DNA of 64,000 nt from Paraburkholderia aspalathi (GCF_900116445.1 NZ_FPBH01000024.1:1-64000); one strand, 5' to 3'; shown: positions 52,700-63,310, counted from the first letter of the stretch. Numbers and translations are program-made. The notes: a model not told the origin generated them from the sequence alone.

Positions 52700-54049
52700 A
52701 TGACGTTGTCGAGTCTCTTGCGTTCGCCCGCGGAACAGCAGATCGCCGGTTTGCCGCTGCCCTGTTCCGTGGCGCTGCCCGACGGCCGACGTATCGGAGC
52801 ACAGCAGCCGCGTCTGTCGTTCGTGATCCGCGACATGCGGGCCCTGCTGCATCTGACGCAGGGCGCGATCGGGCGGCTGGCGGAAGACTATGTGGAAGGC
52901 CGCCTCGAGATCGAAGGGAACATGCATGATCTGATGGCGACCGCACCTGCGTTGCTGCGCAGCGATCCCACACACGAAACGCACGGATGGCTGATGGGCC
53001 CGATCAGCCGTACTCGCCGTGCGATCTGGGAGCGCACACATCATAGCCGGGCCAAGGACGCGGCGCAGATCCAGCATCACTACGATATCTCCGATGATTT
53101 TTACGCGCTGTGGCTCGACCCATTGCGCGTGTACTCATGTGCCTATTTTTCGGCGACGGACATGTCGCTCGCCGAAGCTCAGCAGGCGAAGCTAGATCAC
53201 ATCTGCAGGAAACTGATGCTGCGCGCGGGCGAGCGTTTTCTAGACGTGGGCGCCGGTTGGGGCGCGCTCCTGCTGTGGGCTGCCGAACACTACGGCGTTG
53301 TCGCGACCGGCATCACGCTGTCGAGGAATCAGCACACATACGTCAACCGGCTGATCGAACAAAAGGGACTGCAGGGCCGCGTCAAGATGCTGTTGCAGGA
53401 CTACCGCGAGGTCGACGAGTCGAGGCCATTCGACAAGATCGCTTCCGTCGGCATGTGCGAACACGTCGGCCGCCCGAATCTGCCCGCGTACTTCGCAAAG
53501 ATGCGGCGACTCCTTACACCCGGCGGCCTCATGATGAATCACAGCATTACCGCGGGCGGTGTCGACAACCCGGAAGTTGGCGCCGGCATGGGCGATTTCA
53601 TCGACAGATACATTTTCCCCGGCGGTCAACTCGTGCACGTGAGCCTGATGATCGACGCGATGGCGCGCGGCAATCTCGAGCCGGTAGACGTCGAGTGCCT
53701 GCGTCCGCATTACGCGCGAACCTTATGGCATTGGGCAGATGCGCTCGAGGTGCATCTCGACGAGGCGCGCCGGGTACTGGGCAAGGATGCGGAGAAGATT
53801 ACCCGTGCGTACCGCCTGTATCTTGCAGGGTCGGCGATGGGGTTCGAGCGCGGATGGACGTCGCTGTTCCAGATTCTCGCGTCGCGTCCGGCTGACGTGA
53901 TGGAAACGGATGGCCGTTCCCCCGCTCGCATCGCCAACGCCCGAAGTGCCTATCCGTTCAACCGCGCTTACATGTATGCGCGCGACGCAGAGCTTGAACG
54001 CGCCGAACACGTTATTAGCCACCTGGACAATGAACGGGTGACAGGCTGA
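52700..54049 (+). CDS. cfa: Cyclopropane-fatty-acyl-phospholipid synthase (SAM-dependent)
   Basis: A 449-residue enzyme that adds a methylene bridge to unsaturated phospholipid chains. The N-terminal lipid-binding part (LLRSPAEQQIAGLPL, AEDYVEGRLEIEGNMHDLM) is followed by HHYDISDDFYALWLDP, VYSCAYF (active-site region Cys), the SAM motif LDVGAGWGALLLWA, and GMCEHVGRPNL plus DRYIFPGGQL. Length and motif order fit bacterial Cfa/UfaA. Start ATG at 52700 follows AAGGAG by eight bases; an in-frame 5' extension lacks a site. Ends inside its own terminator. Confidence 0.9.
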   Translation: MTLSSLLRSPAEQQIAGLPLPCSVALPDGRRIGAQQPRLSFVIRDMRALLHLTQGAIGRLAEDYVEGRLEIEGNMHDLMATAPALLRSDPTHETHGWLMGPISRTRRAIWERTHHSRAKDAAQIQHHYDISDDFYALWLDPLRVYSCAYFSATDMSLAEAQQAKLDHICRKLMLRAGERFLDVGAGWGALLLWAAEHYGVVATGITLSRNQHTYVNRLIEQKGLQGRVKMLLQDYREVDESRPFDKIASVGMCEHVGRPNLPAYFAKMRRLLTPGGLMMNHSITAGGVDNPEVGAGMGDFIDRYIFPGGQLVHVSLMIDAMARGNLEPVDVECLRPHYARTLWHWADALEVHLDEARRVLGKDAEKITRAYRLYLAGSAMGFERGWTSLFQILASRPADVMETDGRSPARIANARSAYPFNRAYMYARDAELERAEHVISHLDNERVTG

Positions 54050-54077
54050 GTTGGTCAGCCCTTTTGTTTTCTTTTTT
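54044..54077 (+). terminator. Rho-independent terminator of cfa
   Basis: GGCTGA (54044-54049), loop GTTGG, TCAGCC (54055-54060), then CTTTTGTTTTCTTTTTT. Perfect 6-bp stem with a long T-run; the cfa stop codon TGA lies inside the left arm. Best terminator in the window. Confidence 0.85.
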
Positions 54078-54608
54078 CAGGCGACCTGGTGTCGGCATAG
54101 GTTACGAATGCTCAACCGGTGACGCCATTGTGCCGACGCCTGGAGTTCCGCCTGCTGCTGCGCCTGAACCCTCTTCCGGCCATAAGTTACAAGCATGCTG
54201 CAACTGACCCTGTCGAGCAGCAGACCGTCTGTCCTGCCACCCCACCAGCGCGCGAGCCGGCTCGTTCGATGATGCCTCACGACGATCAGATCGACGTACA
54301 GGTCCCTGGCGAAGAATGGAATCTGATCCAGCGGATCACAGATTGCGAAGTGCCCGGCCGCGTTAATTCCTCGCGCCGTGAGTTTCTGCAAACCTTCCTC
54401 AAGCACGCTTTTCGCCGAGTCGCAGACAAGATCAGCCGACACTGCGGACGTGGTATCCGCTCCCTGCATCCATGCGGGATTGTCGACGACCGAAAGCACA
54501 TGCATTTGCGCCCGGACTTCCTGCCCCAACCGGACGCCGTCCGCGAGCCGCGTGCTGCCCTTCGCGGGTTCCGTCATAACACAGAAGAATGCGGTTGAAG
54601 GCCGGCAC
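54077..54608 (-). pseudogene. Universal stress protein gene with one frameshift
   Basis: GTG at 54606-54608 with AGGGAAAGCGAC upstream starts PAFNRILLCYDGTREGQHAA, the USP N-terminus with its nucleotide-binding Asp; near 54545 the family jumps to the frame reading LADGVRLGQEVRAQMHVLSV, NAAGHFAICDPLDQIPFFAR, VDLIVVRHHRTSRLARWWGG and SCSMLVTYGR, ending at 54077. One base difference would restore a ~175-residue USP. Convergent with cfa. Confidence 0.75.
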
Positions 54609-54693
54609 GTCGCTTTCCCTGCGTTCGTTGCGCGACCATACGACAACTGCGATGGATACATCGCAACAGATCGAGTCGTTGCAAGTTCAGTAT

Positions 54694-54710
54694 ATGTCAC
54701 TTTGTGACAT
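54694..54710. promoter_or_regulatory. Perfect inverted repeat, likely operator
   Basis: ATGTCACTTTGTGACAT: ATGTCAC and its reverse complement GTGACAT with a 3-base spacer, about 86 bases upstream of the USP start on minus. Related copies at 54767-54783 and 54948-54960. Confidence 0.55.
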
Positions 54711-54766
54711 GCGGTAGATAGCCACTGAAACTGCGGTATCGAGCCGGCTAACGGCAAGCTCCACAT

Positions 54767-54783
54767 ATGTCGCAACGTGACAC
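54767..54783. promoter_or_regulatory. Near-perfect inverted repeat, likely operator
   Basis: ATGTCGCAACGTGACAC repeats the 7-3-7 layout of the site at 54694-54710 with two mismatches between arms. Confidence 0.45.
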
Positions 54784-54842
54784 ATACTCTCTAAAAGAGG
54801 GGTCGTTCGAATACGCCGTCGGTTCCGATTGCGCTCCGAAAA

Positions 54843-55148
54843 GTGATCAACATGACGAGTCCTTTTCGAGCACACAGCATGACACCACTGTGGCGCGGTA
54901 CCGTCCGGCCGGGCTATGTCGGGCCGACTCGCGTACGATCATTTCACGTCACATCGCGACGTAATAAAAACGTGAAAGATTACCCTTATGCCCAGCAGGG
55001 AAGGCTTGATGTTCGCTTTCCGCCAGGCCCTTCCGATCAAACTGTTCTGTATCAGGAGAGTGTGGATCTGGCGGTGGTGCGCGATCCGGCGCAGTGCATC
55101 TACTGGTCCGGCCAGTTGCTTTTCGAGGAGGAGTTCTTTCGGTTCTAA
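54843..55148 (+). CDS. Hypothetical protein, 101 aa (weak)
   Basis: Reading frame MINMTSPFRAHSMTPLWRGT... with a C-terminal part DYPYAQQGRLDVRFPPGPSD and VVRDPAQCIYWSGQLLFEEE that looks somewhat protein-like. No ribosome site and no family recognised; it may be a chance frame. Confidence 0.25.
   Translation: MINMTSPFRAHSMTPLWRGTVRPGYVGPTRVRSFHVTSRRNKNVKDYPYAQQGRLDVRFPPGPSDQTVLYQESVDLAVVRDPAQCIYWSGQLLFEEEFFRF
54948..54960. promoter_or_regulatory. Third operator-like repeat
   Basis: Read on minus, GTCGCGATGTGAC has the same GTC[A/G]C-N3-GTGAC form as the sites at 54694-54710 and 54767-54783. Spacing between sites is about 73 and 180 bases. Confidence 0.35.
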
Positions 55149-55194
55149 TGAAGTGGACCCGGCCGTTCTTCGATGAAATGTGCAACCGCTGCGG

Positions 55195-56181
55195 TCACCG
55201 CATGCACAGCACCGCCGCGCCTGTGATCCGTCCGTCGCGCAGGTCGCTCAGCGCGCGGTTCGCCTTCGAGAGCGCATAGCGGTGGGTTTCGATTTCGAGC
55301 GGAATCCCGTCGGCGAGCTGCATGAAAGCGCGACCGTCGGCGCGCGTGAGATTGGCAACCGAACAGATACGCCGTTCTCCCCACAAAAGGTCATACGGAA
55401 ACGACGGAATATTGCTCATATGGATGCCGCCGCATACAACGACACCGCCCTTGGCTACAGCCTTCAACGCCGCGGGCACGAGCGCGCCGGCGGATGCGAA
55501 GATCAGCGCGGCATCGAGTTCGGCGGGTGCGGCCTCGTCGCTGCCGCCGGCCCAGCAGGCACCGAGGCGCAGCGCAAGCCGCTGGGCGTTCACGTCGCCG
55601 TGACGCGTAAACGCGTAGATCGAGCGTCCCTGCTGCCGTGCCACTTGCGCCACGATGTGCGCAGCGGCGCCGAATCCATAAATGCCGATGCGTTGCGCGT
55701 CTCCTGCCATGCTGAGCGTGCGATAGCCGATGAGCCCGGCGCACAGCAGCGGCGCCGCCTCGACGTCGGAATAGCGCTCCGGCAAATGAAAGCAGTAGTG
55801 GCTGTCCGCAACGGTGCGCTCCGCGTAGCCACCGTCGATCGTGTAACCCGTGAAACCCGGTTCGTCGCACAGGTTTTCGTGGCCGCCGAGACAATAATGG
55901 CAATGGCCGCAGGTGTGCCCGGTCCACGGTACACCGACGCGCTCGCCAACCTGGAATCCGGACACGCCCGCTCCCAGTTCGGCTACGGTTCCCACGATTT
56001 CATGCCCCGGAATGAGCGGCTGTTTCGGACACGCCAGTTCGCGGTCGATCACATGCAGGTCCGTGCGGCACACCCCGCATGCATGGATGTCGATCAGCAA
56101 CTGGCCGGCCGACGGTTGCGGATCGGGTACCTGCACGTCTCGCAGTACTGGAGCGGTTCCGTCGAACACCATTGCACGCAT
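55195..56181 (-). CDS. Zinc-dependent alcohol dehydrogenase
   Basis: A 328-residue MDR-family enzyme. The catalytic zinc site is seen in ACGVCRTDLHVI and GHEIVGTVAELG; the structural zinc lobe in CGHCHYCLGGHENLC; the NAD(P) site in IGIYGFGAAAHIVAQVA, a variant of GxGxxG. Start with GAGGAGAACGAC. It is the last gene downstream of the SUF operon on the same strand, 83 bases after the Rieske gene, so it may be co-transcribed though unrelated in function. Confidence 0.88.
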   Translation of the reverse strand: MRAMVFDGTAPVLRDVQVPDPQPSAGQLLIDIHACGVCRTDLHVIDRELACPKQPLIPGHEIVGTVAELGAGVSGFQVGERVGVPWTGHTCGHCHYCLGGHENLCDEPGFTGYTIDGGYAERTVADSHYCFHLPERYSDVEAAPLLCAGLIGYRTLSMAGDAQRIGIYGFGAAAHIVAQVARQQGRSIYAFTRHGDVNAQRLALRLGACWAGGSDEAAPAELDAALIFASAGALVPAALKAVAKGGVVVCGGIHMSNIPSFPYDLLWGERRICSVANLTRADGRAFMQLADGIPLEIETHRYALSKANRALSDLRDGRITGAAVLCMR

Positions 56182-56264
56182 GTCGTTCTCCTCGGCGCGG
56201 CGGTTGTGAATGCGGCCTTTTGCCATGCACCAGCGCAGGAATCAGGCATAGCCGTCATCGGCCA

Positions 56265-56585
56265 TCAATCCCACCGCGCGTCCCGTACCTGAATGAGCCC
56301 GCCCTCGACGCGAACTGGAAACGTCGCGACATCCTCATAGGCGGGGGGCCCCAGGGCCTTCCCCGTCCTGATGCAAAAGCTGGCGCCGTGACGCGGACAG
56401 ACGATGATGTCATCCTTCACCTCACCGCCCGTGAGAATGCCGCCATCGTGCGTGCAGACATCTTCAATCGCATAATAGACGCCATCCAGATTAAAGACGG
56501 CGACCTGCGCGCCATCGACGTCGACCGTACGGTACGCGCCGGGCGGAAGATTCCCGATGGCGGCTACCTCGACCCAGTCCGACAT
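56265..56585 (-). CDS. SUF-associated Rieske [2Fe-2S] protein
   Basis: A 106-residue soluble Rieske ferredoxin with cluster ligands in CTHDGG (Cys, His) and CPRHGASF (Cys, His). No signal or membrane anchor, like the non-heme iron Rieske proteins of assimilatory or dioxygenase systems. It directly follows the DUF59 gene by a single base, so it belongs to the SUF operon; electron donation to Fe-S assembly is inference. Confidence 0.88.
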   Translation of the reverse strand: MSDWVEVAAIGNLPPGAYRTVDVDGAQVAVFNLDGVYYAIEDVCTHDGGILTGGEVKDDIIVCPRHGASFCIRTGKALGPPAYEDVATFPVRVEGGLIQVRDARWD

Positions 56586-56586
56586 G

Positions 56587-56949
56587 TCAGGACATCCCCA
56601 GTTGCAGGCGCGCCGCATTAGATATCCTGTCGCGTGACCAGGGCGGATCCCACACCAGTTCAACGTGCACATCGCTCACGCCGCTCACCGCAAACACCGC
56701 ATCCTCCACCGTCGCCGGGAACGTCTGCGCCACCGGGCAGCCGGGCGCGGTGAGCGTCATGCGGATACCAACCCGCCCAGCATCCTCATCGACATCGAGC
56801 CCATAGACGAGGCCCAGATCGAAGATGTTGACCGGAATCTCCGGGTCGTACACCGTGCGCAACGCCACAATCACGCGACTTTTCAGGTCGTCGCGGCCAG
56901 CGTCGTTATTGGCTTGACCCTGCTTCGACCGGTCTGACTCATCCGTCAT
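56587..56949 (-). CDS. sufT: DUF59/MIP18-type Fe-S assembly factor (SufT)
   Basis: A 120-residue protein with SRVIVALRTVYDPEIPVNIF, DLGLVYGLDVDE, MTLTAPGCPVAQTFPATVED and VELVWDPPWSRDRISNAARL. DPEIPVNI and the TAPGCP cysteine are the family hallmarks. SufT-type proteins help cluster transfer. Position right after sufU supports the name. Confidence 0.9.
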   Translation of the reverse strand: MTDESDRSKQGQANNDAGRDDLKSRVIVALRTVYDPEIPVNIFDLGLVYGLDVDEDAGRVGIRMTLTAPGCPVAQTFPATVEDAVFAVSGVSDVHVELVWDPPWSRDRISNAARLQLGMS

Positions 56950-56952
56950 TCG

Positions 56953-57405
56953 CTACTCCGTGGATACCGTACTGTTCTCGCCTTGCAGCGCGGCACGCAG
57001 CGTATGCCACGCCAGCGTCGCGCATTTCACCCGCACGGGAAATTCACGCACGCCGCCCAGCGCCGCGAGCTTGCCCAGATCCGGCGCCAGCACCGATACC
57101 GGACCGGACGCCGTCACCATCTCGTGAAAACGTCCGAACAGCGTCTGCACTTCAGCTTCCGTTTTGCCTTTCAGTGCTTCAGTCATCAGCGAGGCCGATG
57201 CGATGGCAATCGCACATCCCGAGCCCTCAAAGCTCACCTCCCTGACGATACCGTCCTCGATCCTCAGGTACAGCGTCACCTTGTCGCCGCACAGCGGGTT
57301 GTAACCCTCGGCCTTGCGGTTCGCGCCAGATAGCGCACCGTGATTGCGCGGTCGCCTGTAGTGATCGAAAATGACTTCCTGGTACAGTTCACGCAGATCA
57401 TTCAT
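56953..57405 (-). CDS. sufU: SufU-type scaffold/sulfur-transfer protein
   Basis: A 150-residue protein: ELYQEVIFDHYRRPRNHGAL, NPLCGDKVTLYL with Cys and Asp ligands, GSGCAIAIASASLMTEALKG and a C-terminal FPVRVKCATLAWHTLRAAL. Three cysteines (LCGD, GCAIA, KCATL) fit SufU, which takes sulfur from SufS. Overlaps sufS by four bases. Confidence 0.92.
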   Translation of the reverse strand: MNDLRELYQEVIFDHYRRPRNHGALSGANRKAEGYNPLCGDKVTLYLRIEDGIVREVSFEGSGCAIAIASASLMTEALKGKTEAEVQTLFGRFHEMVTASGPVSVLAPDLGKLAALGGVREFPVRVKCATLAWHTLRAALQGENSTVSTE

Positions 57406-58655
57406 TGCCCGAACACCTCCTTCACACTGGCGAGGCCCGCCGTCAACGCGTCGACTTCGTCACGCGTGTTATAGAGCGCGAATGATGCGCGCACGGTAGC
57501 CGGAACACCGTAGCGCTCCATGACCGGCATCGCACAGTGATGACCCGCACGCACGGCAATGCCGTGACGGTCGAGAATCGTGCCGACGTCGTGGGCATGC
57601 ACGCCATCAATGACGAACGACAGGATGCTCGTCTTGTCGTGAGCAGTGCCGATCAGGCGCACCTCGGGCATTTTCTGCAATGCATCCGTCGCATAGGCAA
57701 GCAGGTCGGCCTCGTGCCCGGCGATGATTTCCATGCCGATGCCACCGACATAATCGAGCGCCGCACCCAGCGCGATCGCGCCGGCAATATTGGGCGTACC
57801 CGCCTCGAACTTCCACGGAATCGCGTTGTATTCCGTTTTCTCGAAGGTCACCGTACGGATCATGTCGCCGCCACCCTGCCACGGCGGCATTGCTTCGAGT
57901 AACGCGGCTTTCGCGTACAGCACACCGATACCCGTCGGGCCGTAAATCTTGTGTCCGGAAAACGCATAGAAGTCGCAGTCAAGCGCGCGCACGTCGATGG
58001 GCAGATGCGAGATAGCCTGCGCGCCGTCCAGCAGCACGGGCACGCCCCGCGCGTGCGCTGCCGCAACGATGCGCGCGACCGGATTGATGCTGCCGAGCGC
58101 ATTGGCCACATGCGTGATCGCGACGAGCCGCGTGCGCCTGCCCAGCAGGCGCTCGTACGCGTCGACTTCCAATGCGCCCGTATCGTCGATCGGCACGACC
58201 TTCAGCACCGCGCCGGTCTGCTCGCAGACCAGTTGCCAGGGCACGATGTTCGAGTGATGCTCCATCGCGCTGATCAGGATTTCGTCGCCAGGCTCGAGTC
58301 GCGGTCGCGCATGGCTTTGGGCAACGAGATTGATCGCTTCGGTCGTACCCCGTACGAACACGATTTCCTCGGGACGCTGCGCGTTGATGAAGCGCGAAAT
58401 TTTCGCGCGTGCTGTTTCGTACGCGTCGGTCGCGCGCTGCGACAGCAGATGCACGCCGCGGTGCACATTGGCATTGTCATGCCGGTAGTAGGCGTTTTCC
58501 GCATCGATCACCGAAGCTGGCTTCTGCGTCGTGGCGCCGTTGTCGAGATAAACCAGCGGGCAGCCATGCACGCGCTCGCCCAGAATCGGGAAATCGGCTC
58601 GCCAGCAGGCGACACGATGAGGAACCGGTGCTGGCACGGATTCAATCGGCTTCAT
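57402..58655 (-). CDS. sufS: Cysteine desulfurase SufS
   Basis: A 417-residue PLP enzyme that takes sulfur from cysteine for Fe-S assembly. YLDNGATTQKPASVIDA at the start, the PLP lysine in FYAFSGHKIYGPTGIGVLYA, and the active-site Cys in GIAVRAGHHCAMPVME. Group II SufS length. Overlaps sufU and sufD by four bases each. Confidence 0.93.
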   Translation of the reverse strand: MKPIESVPAPVPHRVACWRADFPILGERVHGCPLVYLDNGATTQKPASVIDAENAYYRHDNANVHRGVHLLSQRATDAYETARAKISRFINAQRPEEIVFVRGTTEAINLVAQSHARPRLEPGDEILISAMEHHSNIVPWQLVCEQTGAVLKVVPIDDTGALEVDAYERLLGRRTRLVAITHVANALGSINPVARIVAAAHARGVPVLLDGAQAISHLPIDVRALDCDFYAFSGHKIYGPTGIGVLYAKAALLEAMPPWQGGGDMIRTVTFEKTEYNAIPWKFEAGTPNIAGAIALGAALDYVGGIGMEIIAGHEADLLAYATDALQKMPEVRLIGTAHDKTSILSFVIDGVHAHDVGTILDRHGIAVRAGHHCAMPVMERYGVPATVRASFALYNTRDEVDALTAGLASVKEVFGQ

Positions 58656-59995
58656 AGCAATTCCCTGATGCGCTCCCCTTCCCCCGTACGGCTAAGCAAC
58701 AGACTTTCGAGCCGGCCGCGCAGCGAATCGACGCGCACACGTTCGACAATGTCACGCGCAAACGCGTAGGTCAGCAGTGCCCGCGCCATGTGTTCCTCGA
58801 CGCCGCGCGCGCGCAGATAGAACAGTTGATCGTCGTCCAGTTGACCGACTGTCGCGCCGTGGGTGCATTTCACATCGTCGGCGTAGATCTCGAGTTGGGG
58901 CTTCGTGTCGATTTCCGCGTCGCGCGACAACAGCAGGTTGTGATTCGACTGATACGTGTCCGTCTGCTGCGCGTCGGGATGCACGATGACGCGCCCGTTG
59001 AACACGCCTCGGGCCGCGCCGTCGAGCACGCCGCGATAGTATTCGCGACTCGTGCCCTGTGCCTGCGTGTGATCGATGCGCGTGTGGTGATCGACGTGCT
59101 GTCGCCCGCCAACGAAATAGAGACCGGTCAACGTGGCCTGCGCGTTCGCAGCGTTCAGACTCGTGCCGATACCGGTCCGCGACAGCGCGCCGCCAAACGC
59201 AAATGCATGCGATACAAAACAGCTCGCGCGCTCCTGAACAGCGGCGAGCGACGCGATATGAAACGCCTTCGCGCTTTCCTGTTGCAACCGGTAATGCTGC
59301 ACGTTGGCCTGTTCATCCTCGACGATATGGGTAACCGTATTGGTCCAGTACCTGTCGTCACCCAACCCGACGAACTGCTCGACGATCGCACAGCCCGATC
59401 GTGCGCCGGCGAGCACGGCATTGAAAGGCTGCACGGCGAGACCGGGCTCATCGTTCAGGAACAGCATGTGCAATGGCTGATCGATGACCGCGCCTGGTGG
59501 CAGCATCACGACGAATCCATCCGTCAGGAACGCCGTGTTTAGCGCGGCAAAACCGTCGGCATGCGTCCGGGAGGCGATCAGCGCTTCCAGGCGTTGCGGC
59601 ATCTCTCTCAACGCCCGCGTGAGCGAGCCCACGAACACGCCCTGCGGCAAACCGTTCAGCCTTGACAGCCGCGACACATGGCGGCCATTGACGAATACCA
59701 GCCGATGACCGGTAGTGTCCAGCGCGAGTTCATCGACGATGCGGCGTACACCGCTCTCATCGAAGCGACTGGCGAGGTCCGTATGTTGGGGCGCGAAATG
59801 CCAGGAGCACTTGCCGATCGCCGACACGTTCGTGTATTTCCAGTCCTCCTGACGCGTGGTTGGCAAACCAAGCACACCGAACTGGTCGATCGCATTCCGG
59901 CGCGCGGCACGCAGCCACGGCAACTCGGCGCCGGGCAAGATCGACGAGAACTGCCTGAAGGCATGATGGAAGTGGTCAAGCGATTCGTCTTTCAT
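58652..59995 (-). CDS. sufD: Fe-S assembly scaffold subunit SufD
   Basis: A 447-residue SufBD-family protein: HFHHAFRQFSSILPGAELPW, TRQEDWKYTNVS, beta-helix core with AHTQAQGTSREYYRGVLDG, ARGVFNGRVIVHPDAQQTD and QLEIYADDVKCTHGATVGQL. The last block with Cys and His is a SufD hallmark. Overlaps sufS and sufC. Confidence 0.93.
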   Translation of the reverse strand: MKDESLDHFHHAFRQFSSILPGAELPWLRAARRNAIDQFGVLGLPTTRQEDWKYTNVSAIGKCSWHFAPQHTDLASRFDESGVRRIVDELALDTTGHRLVFVNGRHVSRLSRLNGLPQGVFVGSLTRALREMPQRLEALIASRTHADGFAALNTAFLTDGFVVMLPPGAVIDQPLHMLFLNDEPGLAVQPFNAVLAGARSGCAIVEQFVGLGDDRYWTNTVTHIVEDEQANVQHYRLQQESAKAFHIASLAAVQERASCFVSHAFAFGGALSRTGIGTSLNAANAQATLTGLYFVGGRQHVDHHTRIDHTQAQGTSREYYRGVLDGAARGVFNGRVIVHPDAQQTDTYQSNHNLLLSRDAEIDTKPQLEIYADDVKCTHGATVGQLDDDQLFYLRARGVEEHMARALLTYAFARDIVERVRVDSLRGRLESLLLSRTGEGERIRELL

Positions 59996-60780
59996 GGATG
60001 TCCCACACTTGCCGCACCCGCTCCCGCCGGCCGTCCGGCTTCATCCTCGAGCCAGCCATAGCCCTTGCGCTCCAGTTCCTGGGCCAGTTCATGCGGTCCC
60101 GACCTGACGATCCGGCCGTTCACCAACACGTGCACGCGATCCGGTACGACGTAATCCAGCAACCGCTGATAATGCGTGACCAGCACGATCGCCCGTTCGG
60201 GACTGCGCATGCTGTTGATGCCTCCGGCGACAATCTGCAAGGCATCGATATCGAGTCCGGAATCCGTTTCATCGAGAATGGCGAGCCGGGGCTCGAGCAC
60301 CGCCAACTGCAGGATCTCGTTGCGTTTCTTTTCTCCGCCGGAAAAACCTTCGTTCACCGCACGGTACAGAAGCGCCTCGTCCATTTGCATCAACGCCATG
60401 CTGTCCTTGATCCGCTGCAGAAATTCCATCGCATCGAGTTCCGGCTCGCCACGGTGCCGGCGCTGTGCGTTCAATGCCGCCTTCAGCAGATAGACATTGC
60501 TCACCCCGGGTATCTCAATCGGATACTGGAACGCGAGAAACAATCCTTCGTGCGCGCGCTCTTCAGGCGCAAGCGCGAGCAGATCGCGACCGAGAAACGA
60601 GACCTCGCCCGCGGTGACCTTGAAATCCTCGCGGCCAGCCAGCAGGTGGGCGAGCGTGCTCTTGCCCGAGCCGTTCGGCCCCATGATCGCGTGTACTTCG
60701 CCCGCTTTCACGCTCAGATCGACGCCGCGCAGAATCGGCTTTCCGTCGACTTCGACCTGCAGATTGCTGATGTCGAGCAT
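59992..60780 (-). CDS. sufC: Fe-S assembly ATPase SufC
   Basis: A 262-residue ABC-type ATPase without membrane domain: Walker A GPNGSGKSTLAHLLAG, signature FSGGEKKRNEILQLAVLEPR, Walker B LAILDETDSGLDIDAL. Forms SufBC2D. Overlaps sufD by four bases. Confidence 0.94.
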   Translation of the reverse strand: MLDISNLQVEVDGKPILRGVDLSVKAGEVHAIMGPNGSGKSTLAHLLAGREDFKVTAGEVSFLGRDLLALAPEERAHEGLFLAFQYPIEIPGVSNVYLLKAALNAQRRHRGEPELDAMEFLQRIKDSMALMQMDEALLYRAVNEGFSGGEKKRNEILQLAVLEPRLAILDETDSGLDIDALQIVAGGINSMRSPERAIVLVTHYQRLLDYVVPDRVHVLVNGRIVRSGPHELAQELERKGYGWLEDEAGRPAGAGAASVGHP

Positions 60781-60823
60781 GGTTCGTCTACCTCACGAAT
60801 TGCCTTGGATAAATGAGTCAGGA

Positions 60824-62272
<1,449 letters not shown>

Positions 62273-62573
62273 GCCTGGCCTCCTCAATTGGGCTAACGCG
62301 CCGGATACGTTTCCAGTGTAGACCGGTGTGTAAAACCCTGACGAAGGGCAGGTTTTGGCCATGCACACGACGACTTTTCGCTGGTGTCGTGGTGTCGGCC
62401 CGTGCCCTGCCTGCCGCAAAACAAACCGTGGCGTGTCCGGTCCAACAAATAAACGTTACGATAAAAGGGACCCGGGTTTCCCGAGGGGCTCAACCGTTGT
62501 TCGCCCGGTTGTTCGCGGGAATCCGATGATTTGCGGCGGCGATACAGATTCAGGGTCTGGAGGCGAGGTTGTC
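62273..62573. other. Divergent promoter region of the SUF operon
   Basis: About 300 bases. Must contain the sufB promoter on minus. No confident -35/-10 pair or known Fe-S/iron regulator site could be read by eye. Confidence 0.45.
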
Positions 62574-62864
62574 ATGCAGTCAGGCATCAGGTTTGAAGTT
62601 AACGTCTGCGGTGGGGATTTCGCGCATGTGCAGGCAAGCTTTCAGGAGTGGCGCCGGCAGCCGGATTTTGACGGCCGGGGCCGCTGGATGTTCGAAGGAA
62701 AATCCGGGGTGAGAAGACTGGATCCAGCTGTCTTTGATAACACGAAGGCCGCTCGTCTGGCACTCGAGCGGCAGTGCGGGCCCCAGGACCCGTACGCCCT
62801 TGCCGCACACGTCAGCAAACCGGGGCGCACGCTATGGATCGTGATGGCCGCTTACGGAGCATAG
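62574..62864 (+). CDS. Small protein, paralogue of 28896-29192
   Basis: A 96-residue protein starting MQSGIRFEVNVCGGDFAHVQ with TGGAGGCGAGG upstream. Same motif order as its paralogue: VCGGDF, MFEGKSGVR, VFDNTKAARLAL, CGPQDPYALAA, LWIVMAA. Function unknown. Confidence 0.8.
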   Translation: MQSGIRFEVNVCGGDFAHVQASFQEWRRQPDFDGRGRWMFEGKSGVRRLDPAVFDNTKAARLALERQCGPQDPYALAAHVSKPGRTLWIVMAAYGA

Positions 62865-62930
62865 CCGGGCCGCACTGCCATGCGGGAGGTGCGGGGCCGG
62901 ATAGGACTGTGCCTCGCGTGCTCCTGGACC

Positions 62931-62949
62931 CGCCTGCTCGTGGCAGGCG
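62931..62949 (+). repeat. Hairpin between two small genes
   Basis: CGCCTGC, loop TCGTG, GCAGGCG: perfect 7-bp stem. No T-run, so possibly an attenuator or weak terminator. Confidence 0.4.
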
Positions 62950-62995
62950 TGGGCGCTGCTTGTGTTCCCAATGAGCAAATCCGGCGAAGGAGGCG

Positions 62996-63268
62996 ATGAT
63001 GCAACACGGAAATGCAGTCGAATACAGCGGATGGGTCATCCATCCGGTCGTGACTGAATCGAAGGGTGACCGGTTCGCGGCTGCCGCGACAATTGTCGAT
63101 CGGGATGGAGAAGAACGCACCGTGGGGGTTGACGGCGATTTCGCGCGGTCGCAGGAAGCAATGGATCGGGCGGTCGAACTGGCAATCGCGTGGATTCATC
63201 GACGCCGCGTCGTTTCCGATCACTACGTGCGTAGCAGCCAGGCGACGGAAATTGACACGGGCGGGTGA
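62996..63268 (+). CDS. Small protein, paralogue of 44751-45032
   Basis: A 90-residue protein, MMQHGNAVEYSGWVIHPVVT, RFAAAATIVDRDGEERTVGV, then helix SQEAMDRAVELAIAWIHRRR. GAAGGAGGC upstream; ATG at 62996 or 62999. Same plan as 44751-45032. Function unknown. Confidence 0.78.
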   Translation: MMQHGNAVEYSGWVIHPVVTESKGDRFAAAATIVDRDGEERTVGVDGDFARSQEAMDRAVELAIAWIHRRRVVSDHYVRSSQATEIDTGG

Positions 63269-63310
63269 ACAGCATTCCGGTCTCGATGAATCTGCCCTCG
63301 AATCGGCCCT

